Of a DNA stretch of 64,000 nt, positions 7,494 to 17,151 are shown one piece after another. The translations under genes and the position numbers were made by a program. The notes under the pieces were generated by a model that was not told the origin of the DNA, did not search any database, and saw only the letters and a list, made by a program, of their open reading frames with translations. This DNA is from Phycisphaerae bacterium (GTDB taxonomy: Bacteria > Planctomycetota > Phycisphaerae > UBA1845 > Fen-1342): assembly GCA_017999985.1 (NCBI GenBank), contig JAGNKU010000016.1, positions 1-64,000 on the forward strand, in the 5' to 3' direction. Each line of letters opens with the position of its first letter. Position 1 is the first letter of the stretch.

Positions 7494-8822
7494 CTATCTC
7501 TCCGTCTTCTCGACGCAGCAGATGTCCATCGTGGCCAGCTCATCGAGGATCGGGTTGTAGATCTCCGGCGTCACGGGCACATGCACGCCGGTCGTGCGAA
7601 TCTGCCCCGTGAGGATCAGCTTGCTGCCGACCGCCGCCGGCAGGCTGACAGTGCGGGCCATCGAACTGTCGCCGTCGGGCTGGCCATAGTCGATCAGCGT
7701 TGACGAGATCCGCTGCTCCTTGCCGTCCGGGAAGCGCGCCACGAAGCGGTGGATGAGCACGATCATGTCCCGCTCGCCCTTCTTGTACGGCATCTTCGCA
7801 TCCAGCCGCGCGGCGAGCACATCGAGCGCCGTCGTCTGCTGGCCGGTGATCGGCAGCGGGTCGTTTGAGAACAGGCCAAGCCACTCGAAGCGATCGAGCA
7901 CGTTGGACTTCACGTCGAGTTTCAGGTGCTGCGCGACCTGGGCCCGCAGGTCCTTGGTCGTTTTGCTCTTGATGAACCCCGCGATCCACTCGGCGAAAGT
8001 CATCCCGGCGGGATAGGTGACCGGCGTCTCGTCGAGCAGGCCCAGGTCCACGACCTTCTTCAGGCACGCGCACCAGCCGGGATAACGCAGCGTCCCGCGG
8101 AACATAGTCTCGATGCCCGCGAGCCCGTAGATCTCGACGTAAATCAGCGAGTCGCGGTTCGGGTAGCCTTCCAGCTCGCCGATGCCTGCCACCGGCACCG
8201 GATGATGGTGCGAGAACAGCTCCGGCCCGGGGATCTCGACCAGCTTGCCATTCTCGCGATAGCGGGCGGCGTTCTTGCCGGCCGTGCACACGCCGCGCGG
8301 GCTCCACGAGAACTTGTAGCCCCACGGGTTGTCGTTGGCTTCCGGCGCGGGCAGCCCGCCGCAGTAGGACTTGAAGGAAACGACTTGGCCGCCCCGCTTG
8401 GCGACATCGTGGATGATCCGCATCGCCGACATGTGGTCGATGCCGGGGTCCACGCCGACCTCGTTGAGCAGCATGACGCCGGCGGCGCGCGCCGCCCCGT
8501 CGAGGGCGCGCATTTTCGGGCTCACGTACGACGTCGTGACCATGTGCTTGCGGTGCGAGACGCACATCTCGGCGACGACCGGGTGCAGCGGTGCCGGCAA
8601 CAGGCTGATGGCCAGGTCATGCTCGCTGACCAGCTTCTCGAGCTTGGCAGTCTCGTTGGCCAGCAACTGCAACGCCGCGCCGCGCGGATGGCCGGCGATC
8701 AGGGCTTCCGCCTTGCTGACGGTCCGCGACGCGACGGTGACGTGGAAGTCCGGCGGATTCAGCAGGTAGCGGACCAGCGGACGGGAAACCAGACCGGCAC
8801 CGAGAACGAGAATCTTCTTCAT
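7494..8822 (-). CDS. Saccharopine dehydrogenase (glutamate-forming type)
   Basis: This 442-residue protein opens with a Rossmann motif (KILVLGAGLVSRPLV) and continues with saccharopine dehydrogenase landmarks: NEVGVDPGIDHMSAM, SYCGGLPAPE and NPWGYKFSWSPRGV. It matches the C-terminal half of animal alpha-aminoadipic semialdehyde synthase, which oxidises saccharopine to glutamate and alpha-aminoadipate semialdehyde. The start ATG at 8822 has AGGAG upstream. It lies 70 bases downstream of the lysine-ketoglutarate reductase gene on the same strand, so the two halves of the eukaryotic bifunctional enzyme are separate neighbouring genes here. A lysine-degradation role is more likely than synthesis. 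Confidence 0.92.
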   Translation of the reverse strand: MKKILVLGAGLVSRPLVRYLLNPPDFHVTVASRTVSKAEALIAGHPRGAALQLLANETAKLEKLVSEHDLAISLLPAPLHPVVAEMCVSHRKHMVTTSYVSPKMRALDGAARAAGVMLLNEVGVDPGIDHMSAMRIIHDVAKRGGQVVSFKSYCGGLPAPEANDNPWGYKFSWSPRGVCTAGKNAARYRENGKLVEIPGPELFSHHHPVPVAGIGELEGYPNRDSLIYVEIYGLAGIETMFRGTLRYPGWCACLKKVVDLGLLDETPVTYPAGMTFAEWIAGFIKSKTTKDLRAQVAQHLKLDVKSNVLDRFEWLGLFSNDPLPITGQQTTALDVLAARLDAKMPYKKGERDMIVLIHRFVARFPDGKEQRISSTLIDYGQPDGDSSMARTVSLPAAVGSKLILTGQIRTTGVHVPVTPEIYNPILDELATMDICCVEKTER

Positions 8823-8892
8823 GGGCTGCTCTCCTGTGACGCCGGCCCGGGGCCGGCTGCGCTCGCGGCGGCACGCCGGTGCCGCGCGGCGC

Positions 8893-10182
8893 TCAACGTA
8901 GCTTGGACTCCAGGTATTGGTAGGGCGGCGTCAGCCGGCCCTTGTAGACGATCGTCGCGCGCCGCAGCTCGGGCGGTAGGCCGCTGGCCGCCAGCTCGCC
9001 GGAAAAATCGGCCCGCGCGAGCGCGGGAATCAGCGGGCGGAGTGATTGCCCGAAATAGGTCGATGCATCGACGGGCAGCTCGCACGGCAGGATGTCCACG
9101 GCCAGAATCACCGGACCTTCGCCCGTGACGCCCGGGTGCGTGGCGCCCGTCTGCGGCTCGTACACGTAGACCGGATCGCCGGGCTCGGTCGCGCGGACGG
9201 TGCACTCGATCGAGCCGTCGATGTCGCACGAGATGTCGCCGATCACCCGCAGCCGTGGGCGCTGCGGGCCGCCGAACAGGCCGCGCAGGTCGGCGTTGGT
9301 CACCAGCCGCGGGTACTTCGGTTCCCAGTAGATGCAGTTGATCAGCAGGCTGAGGTGCGGCACGTGGGCACAGAATGTCGCCCGGTACTCTTCCGGATGC
9401 TGGTAGTAGTGCTGCAGCTCGAACGCCGCGCCCGTCGCGCGCGCCGCCATGTGCTCCTCGCGAAAAACCACCTTGAAGCACTCGCGGGCGCTGGGCTTGA
9501 GTCGCGGAAGTTCCTCGGGCGTGATCGCGCGCATGGGCAGCAGGTCGTAGATTTCCTGCGCGCCCTGCGACACGTTGCCGTAGCCTGCGAAACCGCACAC
9601 CAGCGGCTGGATCTGCGCGGGCAGGCCGTCGCGGCGGATCTGCGCCCCCAGCGCGGCGAGCTCGTCGCGCGCATGCGCGAGGTCGCGGTAGTCATAAGCC
9701 CGGCGCACCTGGGTGAACGGGTTGGCGATGCGCTCGTGCGCGAGACGCTGCCCGAACGCCCAGAGCGAGTCGATCATGCCGGCCAGCCCCGCGAAGCGCC
9801 CGAAGAACACTAGCCGCCGACCGTGCTCGTCCACGATGCGCTCGTAGTCAATCAGCGTACAGCCCAGCTCGAGCAGGCGCTTCAGCATCGGCATGTTCGC
9901 CGGCTGGCCCTTGATGGTGTGGGAAAAGAAGACGTACGTCTTGCCCGGCTCGAAGTAGCGGGGCGGGATCTCCTTGACCCCCAGGATGATTGGGCAGGCG
10001 CGCAGGTCGTCGACGATCGTCGCGCCGGCCGCCCGGTACTCGGCCTCGGCGAACCGCCGGATGGGGGAGGATTGGACCTGCACGGCCAGCCCGTGCTCCT
10101 GTATCAACACGCGCACATCGGCGGGCACCAGCGGCACGCGGGCTTCCCATTGGCTCTTGTCTTCGCGTCGAATCCCGATCAT
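8893..10182 (-). CDS. Lysine-ketoglutarate reductase (LKR) domain protein
   Basis: This 429-residue protein matches the N-terminal LKR half of alpha-aminoadipic semialdehyde synthase. It starts with the alanine-dehydrogenase-like motif IGIRREDKSQWEARVPL, then has IILGVKEIP and YVFFSHTIKGQPANMP, and later DISCDIDGSIECT and a saccharopine-dehydrogenase-like C-terminal region. LKR condenses lysine and 2-oxoglutarate to saccharopine using NADPH. The start is ATG 10182 with GGGAAG nearby. Together with the gene at 7494-8822 it gives the first two steps of lysine catabolism. No aminoadipate semialdehyde dehydrogenase is seen nearby. Confidence 0.9.
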   Translation of the reverse strand: MIGIRREDKSQWEARVPLVPADVRVLIQEHGLAVQVQSSPIRRFAEAEYRAAGATIVDDLRACPIILGVKEIPPRYFEPGKTYVFFSHTIKGQPANMPMLKRLLELGCTLIDYERIVDEHGRRLVFFGRFAGLAGMIDSLWAFGQRLAHERIANPFTQVRRAYDYRDLAHARDELAALGAQIRRDGLPAQIQPLVCGFAGYGNVSQGAQEIYDLLPMRAITPEELPRLKPSARECFKVVFREEHMAARATGAAFELQHYYQHPEEYRATFCAHVPHLSLLINCIYWEPKYPRLVTNADLRGLFGGPQRPRLRVIGDISCDIDGSIECTVRATEPGDPVYVYEPQTGATHPGVTGEGPVILAVDILPCELPVDASTYFGQSLRPLIPALARADFSGELAASGLPPELRRATIVYKGRLTPPYQYLESKLR

Positions 10183-10463
10183 GGATGTCTTCCCGACAGC
10201 TCGCTATCAATCACCGTGGAATACAGCGGCCGACCGGGCTGCCGATCGCCGGGCTGCGCCGGATGCGCTACGGGCCTGACCGCGCCGCGATCCTGCGCCC
10301 CTCCTCGTGAATCTGGCCTTTTATCATAAGCGGATGCGGTGGTCAACAACCCGCGCTGCGGCGGGCGGGCACACCGCGCGCCGTGCGGCTAGAATGGTGT
10401 GTGCGGACCGCGGCGCGCGGCGTGCGCCAGCGCGGCGGCCCACGCTGAGGAGCGATAAACCCC

Positions 10464-11999
10464 ATGTTTAGATCGCATAGGCCGGTACGTCGGACGCCCT
10501 GGGCCGTGGCGGCCATCGCCGTGCTGTGCGTCGGCGTCGGCGACCGCGGACTCACCCCCGGCGCCGCCGCCGTCGAACGCGGCGAACTCCAGGCGACCAG
10601 CGACGAGTTGGCCCAGCTGCAGGCCGACTTGCCCGAAGTGCAGACCGTCTCGCGCGCGTTTCGGCTGGTCGCGAAGATCGCACGCCCCGGCGTAGTGCAT
10701 ATCCGCGTGCGTGGCGGCGAGCGCGAGGGCGATGACGCGGACGGCAGCCAGCGGCTGCGCGAGCGATTGAAGGACATGATCCCGCCCGATCAGCTCGAGC
10801 ACTGGTTGCGGCGCATCCCCGATGGCTCGGCCAGCGGAATCGTGATGGACGCGGCCGGCCACATCCTGACGAACAACCACGTCGTCGCCAACCGCGCGGA
10901 GATCACCGTGGTGCTGTCCGACGAGCGCGAGTTCGACGCCACGATCGTCGGCCGCGACCCGAAGACCGATCTCGCCGTCGTCAAGATCGACGCCCCCGAC
11001 CTGCACCCGCTGACCTTCGGCGACAGCGACGCCCTCGACGTCGGTGACTGGGTCATCGCCGTCGGCTCGCCGTTTGGCCTGACGCAGACCGTGACGCACG
11101 GCATCGTCAGCGCCAAGGGCCGGACGCGCGTCGCGGGCGTCGACATCCGCTACCAGGACTTCATCCAGACCGACGCCGCGATTAACCCGGGCAACTCCGG
11201 CGGCCCGCTGCTGAACCTGCGCGGCGAGGTCGTCGGCGTGAACACGGCGATCGCGACGCACGGCGACGGCGTCAACGCGGGCATCGCCTTCACAATTCCA
11301 TCCAACATGGCGGTCAAGATCGCCGCTCAGCTCAAGGCCGGCGGCGAGGTCCGCCGCGGCTACCTCGGCATCCTGCCGACCGGCCTGACGCGCGACGACG
11401 TCGAGATCTTCGGCCTGCGCGACACGAACGGCGTGCTGGTGGACAAGGTGATCGAGGACTCGCCGGCGGCGCGCAGCGGTCTGCAGCTCGAGGACGTGAT
11501 CATGTCGGTGAACGGTACGCCGGTCACCGGCCTGGAGCAGTTTCGCACGCTCGTGGCCGACTTGGGCCCGGATGAAAGCGCCCGGCTGCGCATCGTGCGT
11601 GATCGACGGGAGCAGGACCTGACGGTGCGGCTGGGTCTGCAGCCGGAAGATGTGACGGCGCCGGTTTCCGCGCTGCGCGACGAGGGCCGGCCGCTGGCGC
11701 GCCTGGGGCTCGGCGTGCGGACGGCCCGCACGGGCGGCGTGCTCGACTTCTGGATGGGCCGCTACGACGAGGTACCGCGCGGCGTCATGATCATGCGACT
11801 GGACGAGCAGTCGACGGAGGCCGCACCGGATGTGCAGCCGTTTGAAGTGGTTGTCGGCTGCAACGGCAGGCCGGTGTCGTCGGTCCATGAGCTGAATGAG
11901 CTGCTGAAGGGCGTCGCGGCGGGCGAGAAAGTCCGCCTGGAGATACTCGAGCCCACCGGCGATCGACGCATCGTCCCTGCGACCGTTCACGCGAAGTAG
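10464..11999 (+). CDS. HtrA/Deg-type periplasmic serine protease with two PDZ domains
   Basis: The 511-residue protein carries an N-terminal signal/anchor segment (about residues 12-28) and a trypsin-like domain with an intact triad: His139 (TNNHV), Asp169 (KTDLAVV) and Ser245 (GNSGGPL). Two PDZ modules follow, one from about residue 290 (GYLGILPTGL...) and a second from about residue 410 (RLGLGVRTAR...). Deg proteases degrade or refold misfolded envelope proteins. It is preceded by a 280-base gap without a recognisable gene and followed by an unrelated transporter gene. No regulator gene is adjacent. Confidence 0.93.
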   Translation: MFRSHRPVRRTPWAVAAIAVLCVGVGDRGLTPGAAAVERGELQATSDELAQLQADLPEVQTVSRAFRLVAKIARPGVVHIRVRGGEREGDDADGSQRLRERLKDMIPPDQLEHWLRRIPDGSASGIVMDAAGHILTNNHVVANRAEITVVLSDEREFDATIVGRDPKTDLAVVKIDAPDLHPLTFGDSDALDVGDWVIAVGSPFGLTQTVTHGIVSAKGRTRVAGVDIRYQDFIQTDAAINPGNSGGPLLNLRGEVVGVNTAIATHGDGVNAGIAFTIPSNMAVKIAAQLKAGGEVRRGYLGILPTGLTRDDVEIFGLRDTNGVLVDKVIEDSPAARSGLQLEDVIMSVNGTPVTGLEQFRTLVADLGPDESARLRIVRDRREQDLTVRLGLQPEDVTAPVSALRDEGRPLARLGLGVRTARTGGVLDFWMGRYDEVPRGVMIMRLDEQSTEAAPDVQPFEVVVGCNGRPVSSVHELNELLKGVAAGEKVRLEILEPTGDRRIVPATVHAK

Positions 12000-12112
12000 C
12001 GCCCGGCGCTGCGGCATATCCGGCACTGGGGCACCGGCGTTCTGCCGGCCAGAGTTTGCGCAGGCTCGAAACCGTCCACCGTGGTAGCCCCGATCGGTTA
12101 ACATGCCGCGAC

Positions 12113-13300
12113 ATGTCGCCGGTGCTCGCTGCCGCCGTGGTAGTGCTGCTCGAGGGCCTCGTCCTCTGGGCGGTGTTTCCCATCATGAGCTACTACTGCG
12201 CCGAGTTCGGCGGCGGGCCGGTCGCGGTTGGGGTCATGTTCGCACTGCTGTCCGCGCCGCGCGTGATCTGCAATCCACTGTTCGGGTGGCTGGCCGAGCG
12301 GTTCGGGCGGCGGCCGCTGATGGCGGTCGCGAGCCTCGGCACGATGGCCGGCTCGATTCTCTGGGCCGTGTCGCCGGACCTCACCTGGCTGGCCGTGTCG
12401 CGCGCGATCGCAGGCGTGTTTGGTGCGCAGGCGGCGTTGTCCGCGACCGTCGTGGCCGACACGACGCCGCCGGAGCGGCGCGGCCGCGCGATGGGCGTGG
12501 TCGGGGCGGCCTTCGGTCTCTCCATGGTCTTCGGCCCGCTCCTCGGCAGTGAAGTGACCACGCAGTGGTCACATGCCGCCGTCGGGTGGGTCAGCGCCGC
12601 CTTGCAGGGCCTGTCGGTGCTGACGGTCGTGTTCGTCCTGAAGGAGACGCACCCGGCGCGGCTGGACCCACGCGCGCCGCGTGTTCCGGCCCCGACCAAC
12701 TGGCAACTGTTGCGCCGGCCACGTGTCACGCCGTTGCTGCTCGTCACGTTCGGCAGCGCGTTGGCGCTGTCGCAGGTGACGACCACGTTCGCGATGCTGG
12801 GCGAGAGTGTCTACCACTTTGCGGAGCGCCAGGCCGGGTACGCCTTCACGGTGTTCGGATTGATCGGGACTCTGGTGCAGGGCGGCGTCGTGCGGGTCCT
12901 GCACCCGCGCTGCGGCGATCGCAGGCTGGCGCTGGTCGGCCTGGCGTGTATCGTGGGCAGCGCGCTCGTGATCCTCGCGCAGCCGCCCGAGTGGACGCTG
13001 TGGCTGTGCATGGGACTGGTCGGCGGCGGTGTGGCGCTGAGTACGCCGACCATCGCCGCGCTGTTGTCGGGCAGCGTCGGGCCGGAGCAGCAGGGCACGG
13101 TCATGGGGCTGAGCCAGGGCACGATGTCGCTGGGACGGGCGGCGGGCGCTCCACTGGCCGGCTGGTTCTTCGCGGCACTGACGCCGACGGCGCCGTACGG
13201 CCTGACCGCTCTGGTCGCCGTCCTGGCCGCGGCGCTGCTCTGGCCGATCAAGGACGGGCGGGGCCCACCGCCGCGGCCGGTACCGTCCAATGCAGCCTGA
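12113..13300 (+). CDS. MFS transporter, TetA-like drug/metabolite exporter
   Basis: Read from ATG 12113 the product has about 395 residues and twelve predicted membrane helices; the longer frame from 12056 only adds charged residues. The loop after helix 2 carries the MFS signature GWLAERFGRRPLM, and the GPLLGSE region after helix 5 resembles the antiporter motif. These are typical of proton-coupled exporters of the TetA/Bcr group. Substrate cannot be told from sequence. It converges on the glycosyltransferase gene at 13303, whose stop is only three bases away. Confidence 0.85.
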   Translation: MSPVLAAAVVVLLEGLVLWAVFPIMSYYCAEFGGGPVAVGVMFALLSAPRVICNPLFGWLAERFGRRPLMAVASLGTMAGSILWAVSPDLTWLAVSRAIAGVFGAQAALSATVVADTTPPERRGRAMGVVGAAFGLSMVFGPLLGSEVTTQWSHAAVGWVSAALQGLSVLTVVFVLKETHPARLDPRAPRVPAPTNWQLLRRPRVTPLLLVTFGSALALSQVTTTFAMLGESVYHFAERQAGYAFTVFGLIGTLVQGGVVRVLHPRCGDRRLALVGLACIVGSALVILAQPPEWTLWLCMGLVGGGVALSTPTIAALLSGSVGPEQQGTVMGLSQGTMSLGRAAGAPLAGWFFAALTPTAPYGLTALVAVLAAALLWPIKDGRGPPPRPVPSNAA

Positions 13301-13302
13301 CG

Positions 13303-14919
13303 CTACCGGTGATCGAACCGGTAGACGATCAGCGCTTCCTGCTTCAATTCCTCGCTCTTGATGCTGTGCTCCGTGCGCTGCGGCGAACCGAGCCGCGCGC
13401 TCAGCGCCTGCACATACGCCTCGAGCTGCTCGTCCGAGAAGTCCACCTTCGGGTGCACGGCCCGGTACGCGAGCAGCCACACGCGGCCGCCCGGCGGTGC
13501 GGAGACCGACTCCGGCGGCGGTGCCAACTCGATCTGCGGCGGTGCGAAACGCAGCGCGTCGAATACAAACTGCCCACCCACGCCATGCCAGTCGCCCAGG
13601 TACGGCGCGTAGGGCACCTGCCGATCGGCGTTGAAGATCACCCAGCGGTCGCCGGGCGCGGTTTGCCGCGCGACGGCGCGGACCGCCTCGCGTCCCCTGT
13701 AAACGGACAGGGATTTGTACGGCTGAATCACGTCGGCGAGCACAGCGCCGACCATGAACAGGGCCAGCGCCGCGGTGGCCGCGTACACGCCGTTGCGCAG
13801 GTGGAAGGGCCACGGCCGCGTCCAGATGCCGCCCCGCGCGCGCATCGCCCGGACCAGCTGGCGCACGACGAAGTGCAGCGCGACCCACGCGCCCAGCCCC
13901 GTCAGGAGGCCGATCGCGGGTGCCATGTACAGCGACGTCCGCGCCGAGCCGCCATACGGGTACGCGTGCCAAGCGGCGGCGACGAACGTCAGCGGCAACG
14001 GCGTCAGCAGCAGCACGACGAGCGCCGGCCGCCGCCGCCACAACCGCACGGCGCCCACCAGGAACAGCAGGAACGTGGCGACGCTGCCAGGCGCGGTCCC
14101 GCCGTGCGGATACGCGAACATGAGTCCCGTGTGAATACCGACAAACCACGCCGGCAATTTCCACGGCTCCGCCAGCGGTGGAAACGTCTTGCGCCACATC
14201 GTGATCTCGGTCAGGTGGCTCGCGAATTGTGCATGGGGCCGCCCGTAGACCCAGTACATCCACCCGTAGCTCGCACAGAAGACGAGCCCGAACGCGAGCC
14301 AGCCGGCGAGTACGCCCGCGCGGCCTTTCTCGCGCACCAGCAGCCACGTCAGCAGCACGCCGACGCTGCCGCCGATGAACGCGACGGGGTACGCGCACCA
14401 CGGCGAGACCGCGGCCAGCACGACCAGCGCGACCCACCGCGCCGCCGAGCGCGGTTGTTCGAACACGCTCCACGCCAGCATCGTCATGCCCAGCGCGACG
14501 AGCAGGTCCGTTTCGTAGGGCTTCACCTCGGCCGAGTGTCGCACCACGTAGAACGAGGCCGCAAAAATGCCGATCGCGAGCAGCGCCGCGCGGCGCGGCA
14601 ACACGCGACCGGCAAACCGCCAGAACAGCAGCAGGGCCACGACGCCGGCCACGTACGGCAGCAGGTGCAGCGCCTGCTCGGAAAGCCCCAGCACGCGGCT
14701 GATGGCGAGTTCGGCCCACATGAACAGCAACGGGACGATCTGCCCATACACCGACGGCTCGATCATCTCGCGGTAGTCGCGCACGACCAAGTCGACGGCG
14801 ACGAACGCCTCGTCCCCCCAGATCGGCATGCCCAGCGCGTAGTGAACCGTGCGCCAGATCAGGCCGAGCACAGCTAGTGCGAGCGTGAGCTGACGCGCGG
14901 TTGGTCGTTGTCGCGGCAC
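13303..14919 (-). CDS. Membrane glycosyltransferase, GT39/PMT-like
   Basis: This 538-residue polytopic protein has about ten hydrophobic segments. An acidic WGDEAF motif sits in the first extracytoplasmic loop (around residues 34-39), matching the catalytic loop of polyprenyl-phosphate-sugar-dependent GT-C enzymes (PMT_2/ArnT-like). HSAEVKPYETDLL at about residue 128 is a further family-like element. Such enzymes transfer sugars from lipid carriers to proteins or glycans on the outer face of the membrane. The start is GTG at 14919, five bases after the nadB stop, with GGAGG upstream, so it is cotranscribed with nadB although the functions look unrelated. Confidence 0.75.
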   Translation of the reverse strand: MPRQRPTARQLTLALAVLGLIWRTVHYALGMPIWGDEAFVAVDLVVRDYREMIEPSVYGQIVPLLFMWAELAISRVLGLSEQALHLLPYVAGVVALLLFWRFAGRVLPRRAALLAIGIFAASFYVVRHSAEVKPYETDLLVALGMTMLAWSVFEQPRSAARWVALVVLAAVSPWCAYPVAFIGGSVGVLLTWLLVREKGRAGVLAGWLAFGLVFCASYGWMYWVYGRPHAQFASHLTEITMWRKTFPPLAEPWKLPAWFVGIHTGLMFAYPHGGTAPGSVATFLLFLVGAVRLWRRRPALVVLLLTPLPLTFVAAAWHAYPYGGSARTSLYMAPAIGLLTGLGAWVALHFVVRQLVRAMRARGGIWTRPWPFHLRNGVYAATAALALFMVGAVLADVIQPYKSLSVYRGREAVRAVARQTAPGDRWVIFNADRQVPYAPYLGDWHGVGGQFVFDALRFAPPQIELAPPPESVSAPPGGRVWLLAYRAVHPKVDFSDEQLEAYVQALSARLGSPQRTEHSIKSEELKQEALIVYRFDHR

Positions 14920-14923
14920 GCGC

Positions 14924-16570
14924 TCACGCCTCCGCGACCGGGCTGGTCGACACCTGGACCTCGTCGTCCGTCCGCACCAGGTCGATATGGCATCGCCAGT
15001 GCGGGTCGGGCTGCGGGAAATCCGTGCGGTAGTGCACGCCGCGCGACTCGCAGCGCGTGGCCGCGCCGGTCGCGATCCCCAGCGCCACGGTCAGCAAGTT
15101 TTGCGTTTCCCAGGCGCGCGGCGTATCGAAGACCTTGTCCATCACGTAGCGCGCCCAGAACTCCACGATCTCGATCGTCTCGCGCAGCCGATCGCCGCTG
15201 CGCTCGACCGCCACGTTGCGCGACATCAGGCTCGTCAGGCTGTTGGCGACGTCGGTCAGGTCCAACTCGGTGCGGGTCGAGCGCGGCAGCAGATGACTGA
15301 CCGGCAGGGGGCTGTTGATGCGGTGATTCGCGGTCGCCAGCTCGCCGGCGAGTCGCCCCGCCCGCCGCCCATAAACCAGCCCTTCGAGCAGCGAGTTGCT
15401 CGCCAGGCGATTCGCGCCGTGCAGCCCGCTCGACGCCACCTCGCCGCACGCCAGCAGCCCGGCCAGGTTCGTCTGCCCGCGTTCGTCCACCACGACGCCG
15501 CCCACCGCGTAGTGGGCGCTCGGCCGGACGGGAATCAGGTCGCGTTCCGGCTGGATGTCGAAATCGGCGCACAGTCGCGCCAGGTTCGGAAAGCGCTCGG
15601 CGAAATGCCCCGGCGGAAAATGCCGCACGTCGAGATACACGCAGGGGCTGTGCCCGCGCTGCATCTCGGCGGCGATGGCACGGCTGACAATGTCGCGCGG
15701 CGCCAGCTCGGCGCGCTGGTCGTAGTGCAGCATGAATCGCCGGCCCTCGCGGGTCACCAGGCGCGCGCCCTCGCCGCGGACGGCCTCGCTGATCAGCTCG
15801 CGGGCGGCCCCGGCGACGTACAGCGTGGTCGGGTGGAACTGCACCATCTCGAGATCGCGCAGCACCGCGCCGGCCCGAAACGCCATCGCCAGCCCGTCCC
15901 CGGTCGCCACGGCGGGGTTGGTCGTCTCACGGTAGGCCCGGCCGCAGCCGCCGGTCGCGAGGATCGTCGTGGTGGCCCAGAACATCTGGTGGCCATGCTT
16001 CGGGTGGGCGGTGAGCACGCCGACGACCTGTCCTTCGTGCGTCAGCAGGTCGATCGCAAAGCACTGTTCGAAAATGCGGATGCGCGGATGGGATTGCGCC
16101 CGCGCCAGCAGCGCACGCAGGATCTCGCGCCCGGTCGTGTCGGCGGCGTGGATGATCCGCGCCACCGAGTGCCCACCCTCGCGACCGGCCTCGAGCTGCG
16201 GGCCGTTGCGGTCAAATACCGCGCCGTATTGCTCGAGCGCCCGCACCAGCTCCGGCGCCTCGCTCACCACGCTGCGGATGAGCGCCGGGTGGCCCAGGCC
16301 ACAGGCCACGTCGATCGTGTCGCGGGCGTGCTGGTCCGGCGTATCGCCCGGAATCGTCGCGGCCGCGATGCCGCCCTGGGCGTAGGCCGTGGCCGAGTGA
16401 TCGGCGCGGTCCTTGGTGACGACCACGACGTCGGCGTGCTCGGCCGCCTGCAGTGCCGCTTCCAGCCCGGCGATGCCGGAGCCCAGCACCAGCACGTCGG
16501 TGAACAGGTGCGGCAGGCGGTGGTGCTCAAAATTGGTCAGGTAGCGGCGGCGGCCGATGGCACTGCTCAT
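14924..16570 (-). CDS. nadB: L-aspartate oxidase
   Basis: NadB oxidises L-aspartate to iminoaspartate, the first step of NAD synthesis in bacteria. The 548-residue protein has the FAD-binding dinucleotide fold VLVLGSGIAGLEAAL (about residue 26). It also has the HSATAYAQGGIAA region, the substrate-site block FHPTTLY plus EAVRGEGARL, and GLHGANRLASNSLLEG, all typical of NadB rather than succinate dehydrogenase. The C-terminal helical domain is present. nadA and nadC are not in the window. It precedes the glycosyltransferase gene by five bases and follows the cyclo-ligase gene by nine. Confidence 0.95.
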   Translation of the reverse strand: MSSAIGRRRYLTNFEHHRLPHLFTDVLVLGSGIAGLEAALQAAEHADVVVVTKDRADHSATAYAQGGIAAATIPGDTPDQHARDTIDVACGLGHPALIRSVVSEAPELVRALEQYGAVFDRNGPQLEAGREGGHSVARIIHAADTTGREILRALLARAQSHPRIRIFEQCFAIDLLTHEGQVVGVLTAHPKHGHQMFWATTTILATGGCGRAYRETTNPAVATGDGLAMAFRAGAVLRDLEMVQFHPTTLYVAGAARELISEAVRGEGARLVTREGRRFMLHYDQRAELAPRDIVSRAIAAEMQRGHSPCVYLDVRHFPPGHFAERFPNLARLCADFDIQPERDLIPVRPSAHYAVGGVVVDERGQTNLAGLLACGEVASSGLHGANRLASNSLLEGLVYGRRAGRLAGELATANHRINSPLPVSHLLPRSTRTELDLTDVANSLTSLMSRNVAVERSGDRLRETIEIVEFWARYVMDKVFDTPRAWETQNLLTVALGIATGAATRCESRGVHYRTDFPQPDPHWRCHIDLVRTDDEVQVSTSPVAEA

Positions 16571-16579
16571 GGTCGGGTT

Positions 16580-17149
16580 CTAGTGTGAGAAGCGGCGCAC
16601 GCGGGCGTCGGTGACGAGCATATCGACCCGCACGTCCGATGGGCCGACCGGGATGCGCTCGACGACCTGGTCCTCGAGGGCCAGGGCGCACGAGACGCCA
16701 CGAAAGTCCGGGTGCGATAGGAAGCGGTCATAGAAGCCGCGCCCGCGGCCTAGGCGGTTGCCGTGCTCGTCGAAGCCGAGACCGGGCACGATGACGAGGT
16801 CGATGTCGGAGACGGGGATGGGCATCCCCTCGACGGGCTCGCGGATGCCCATAAAGCCTTCTTGTACGCCGCTGGCCAGGGACTGGATCTCGACCGGCAG
16901 CATGCGCCGCTGGTCCCAGGAGACACGCGGGGCCAGGACGGTCTTCGTGTCGGCCCAGGCCTGCAGCGCGAGCTGGCGCGTGTCCACCTCGTGCGCGGTT
17001 GACAGAAACAGCATCAGGACCTCGGCGCGCCGGTACTCGTCCTGCTCGCAGAGCAGGCGACAGGCGGCGGCGCTGCGCTGCTGGAGGGCCTCGGGCGCGA
17101 TTGCGCTCAGGCGGCGGCGCAGGTCCTGTCGCAGCAGTTTCTTCGGCAC
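16580..17149 (-). CDS. 5-formyltetrahydrofolate cyclo-ligase
   Basis: The enzyme converts 5-formyl-THF to 5,10-methenyl-THF using ATP. The family signature PGLGFDEHGNRLGRGRGFYD is intact near the C-terminus. I place the start at GTG 17149, two bases after the rarA stop with AAGAG upstream, because the encoded KKLLRQDLRRRL then aligns with the usual N-terminus. An ATG at 17209 would overlap rarA by 58 bases. The 189-residue length is normal. It forms a tight rarA / cyclo-ligase / nadB / glycosyltransferase transcription unit. Folate one-carbon metabolism is also represented by folD at 58 kb. Confidence 0.9.
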   Translation of the reverse strand: MPKKLLRQDLRRRLSAIAPEALQQRSAAACRLLCEQDEYRRAEVLMLFLSTAHEVDTRQLALQAWADTKTVLAPRVSWDQRRMLPVEIQSLASGVQEGFMGIREPVEGMPIPVSDIDLVIVPGLGFDEHGNRLGRGRGFYDRFLSHPDFRGVSCALALEDQVVERIPVGPSDVRVDMLVTDARVRRFSH

Positions 17150-17151
17150 CG

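Noticed and set aside
10183-10463. Possible lysine riboswitch before the lysine catabolic genes
   Set aside because: No lysine-riboswitch core could be recognised, and the hexamers TTGTTG and TATGAT here are only 15 bases apart.
10389-12104. Minus-strand frame of 571 codons
   Set aside because: Lies antisense to the HtrA gene, whose catalytic motifs are intact.
12565-14877. Plus-strand frame of 770 codons
   Set aside because: Antisense and out-of-frame shadow of the MFS and glycosyltransferase genes; Arg/His/Gln-rich with no domain.
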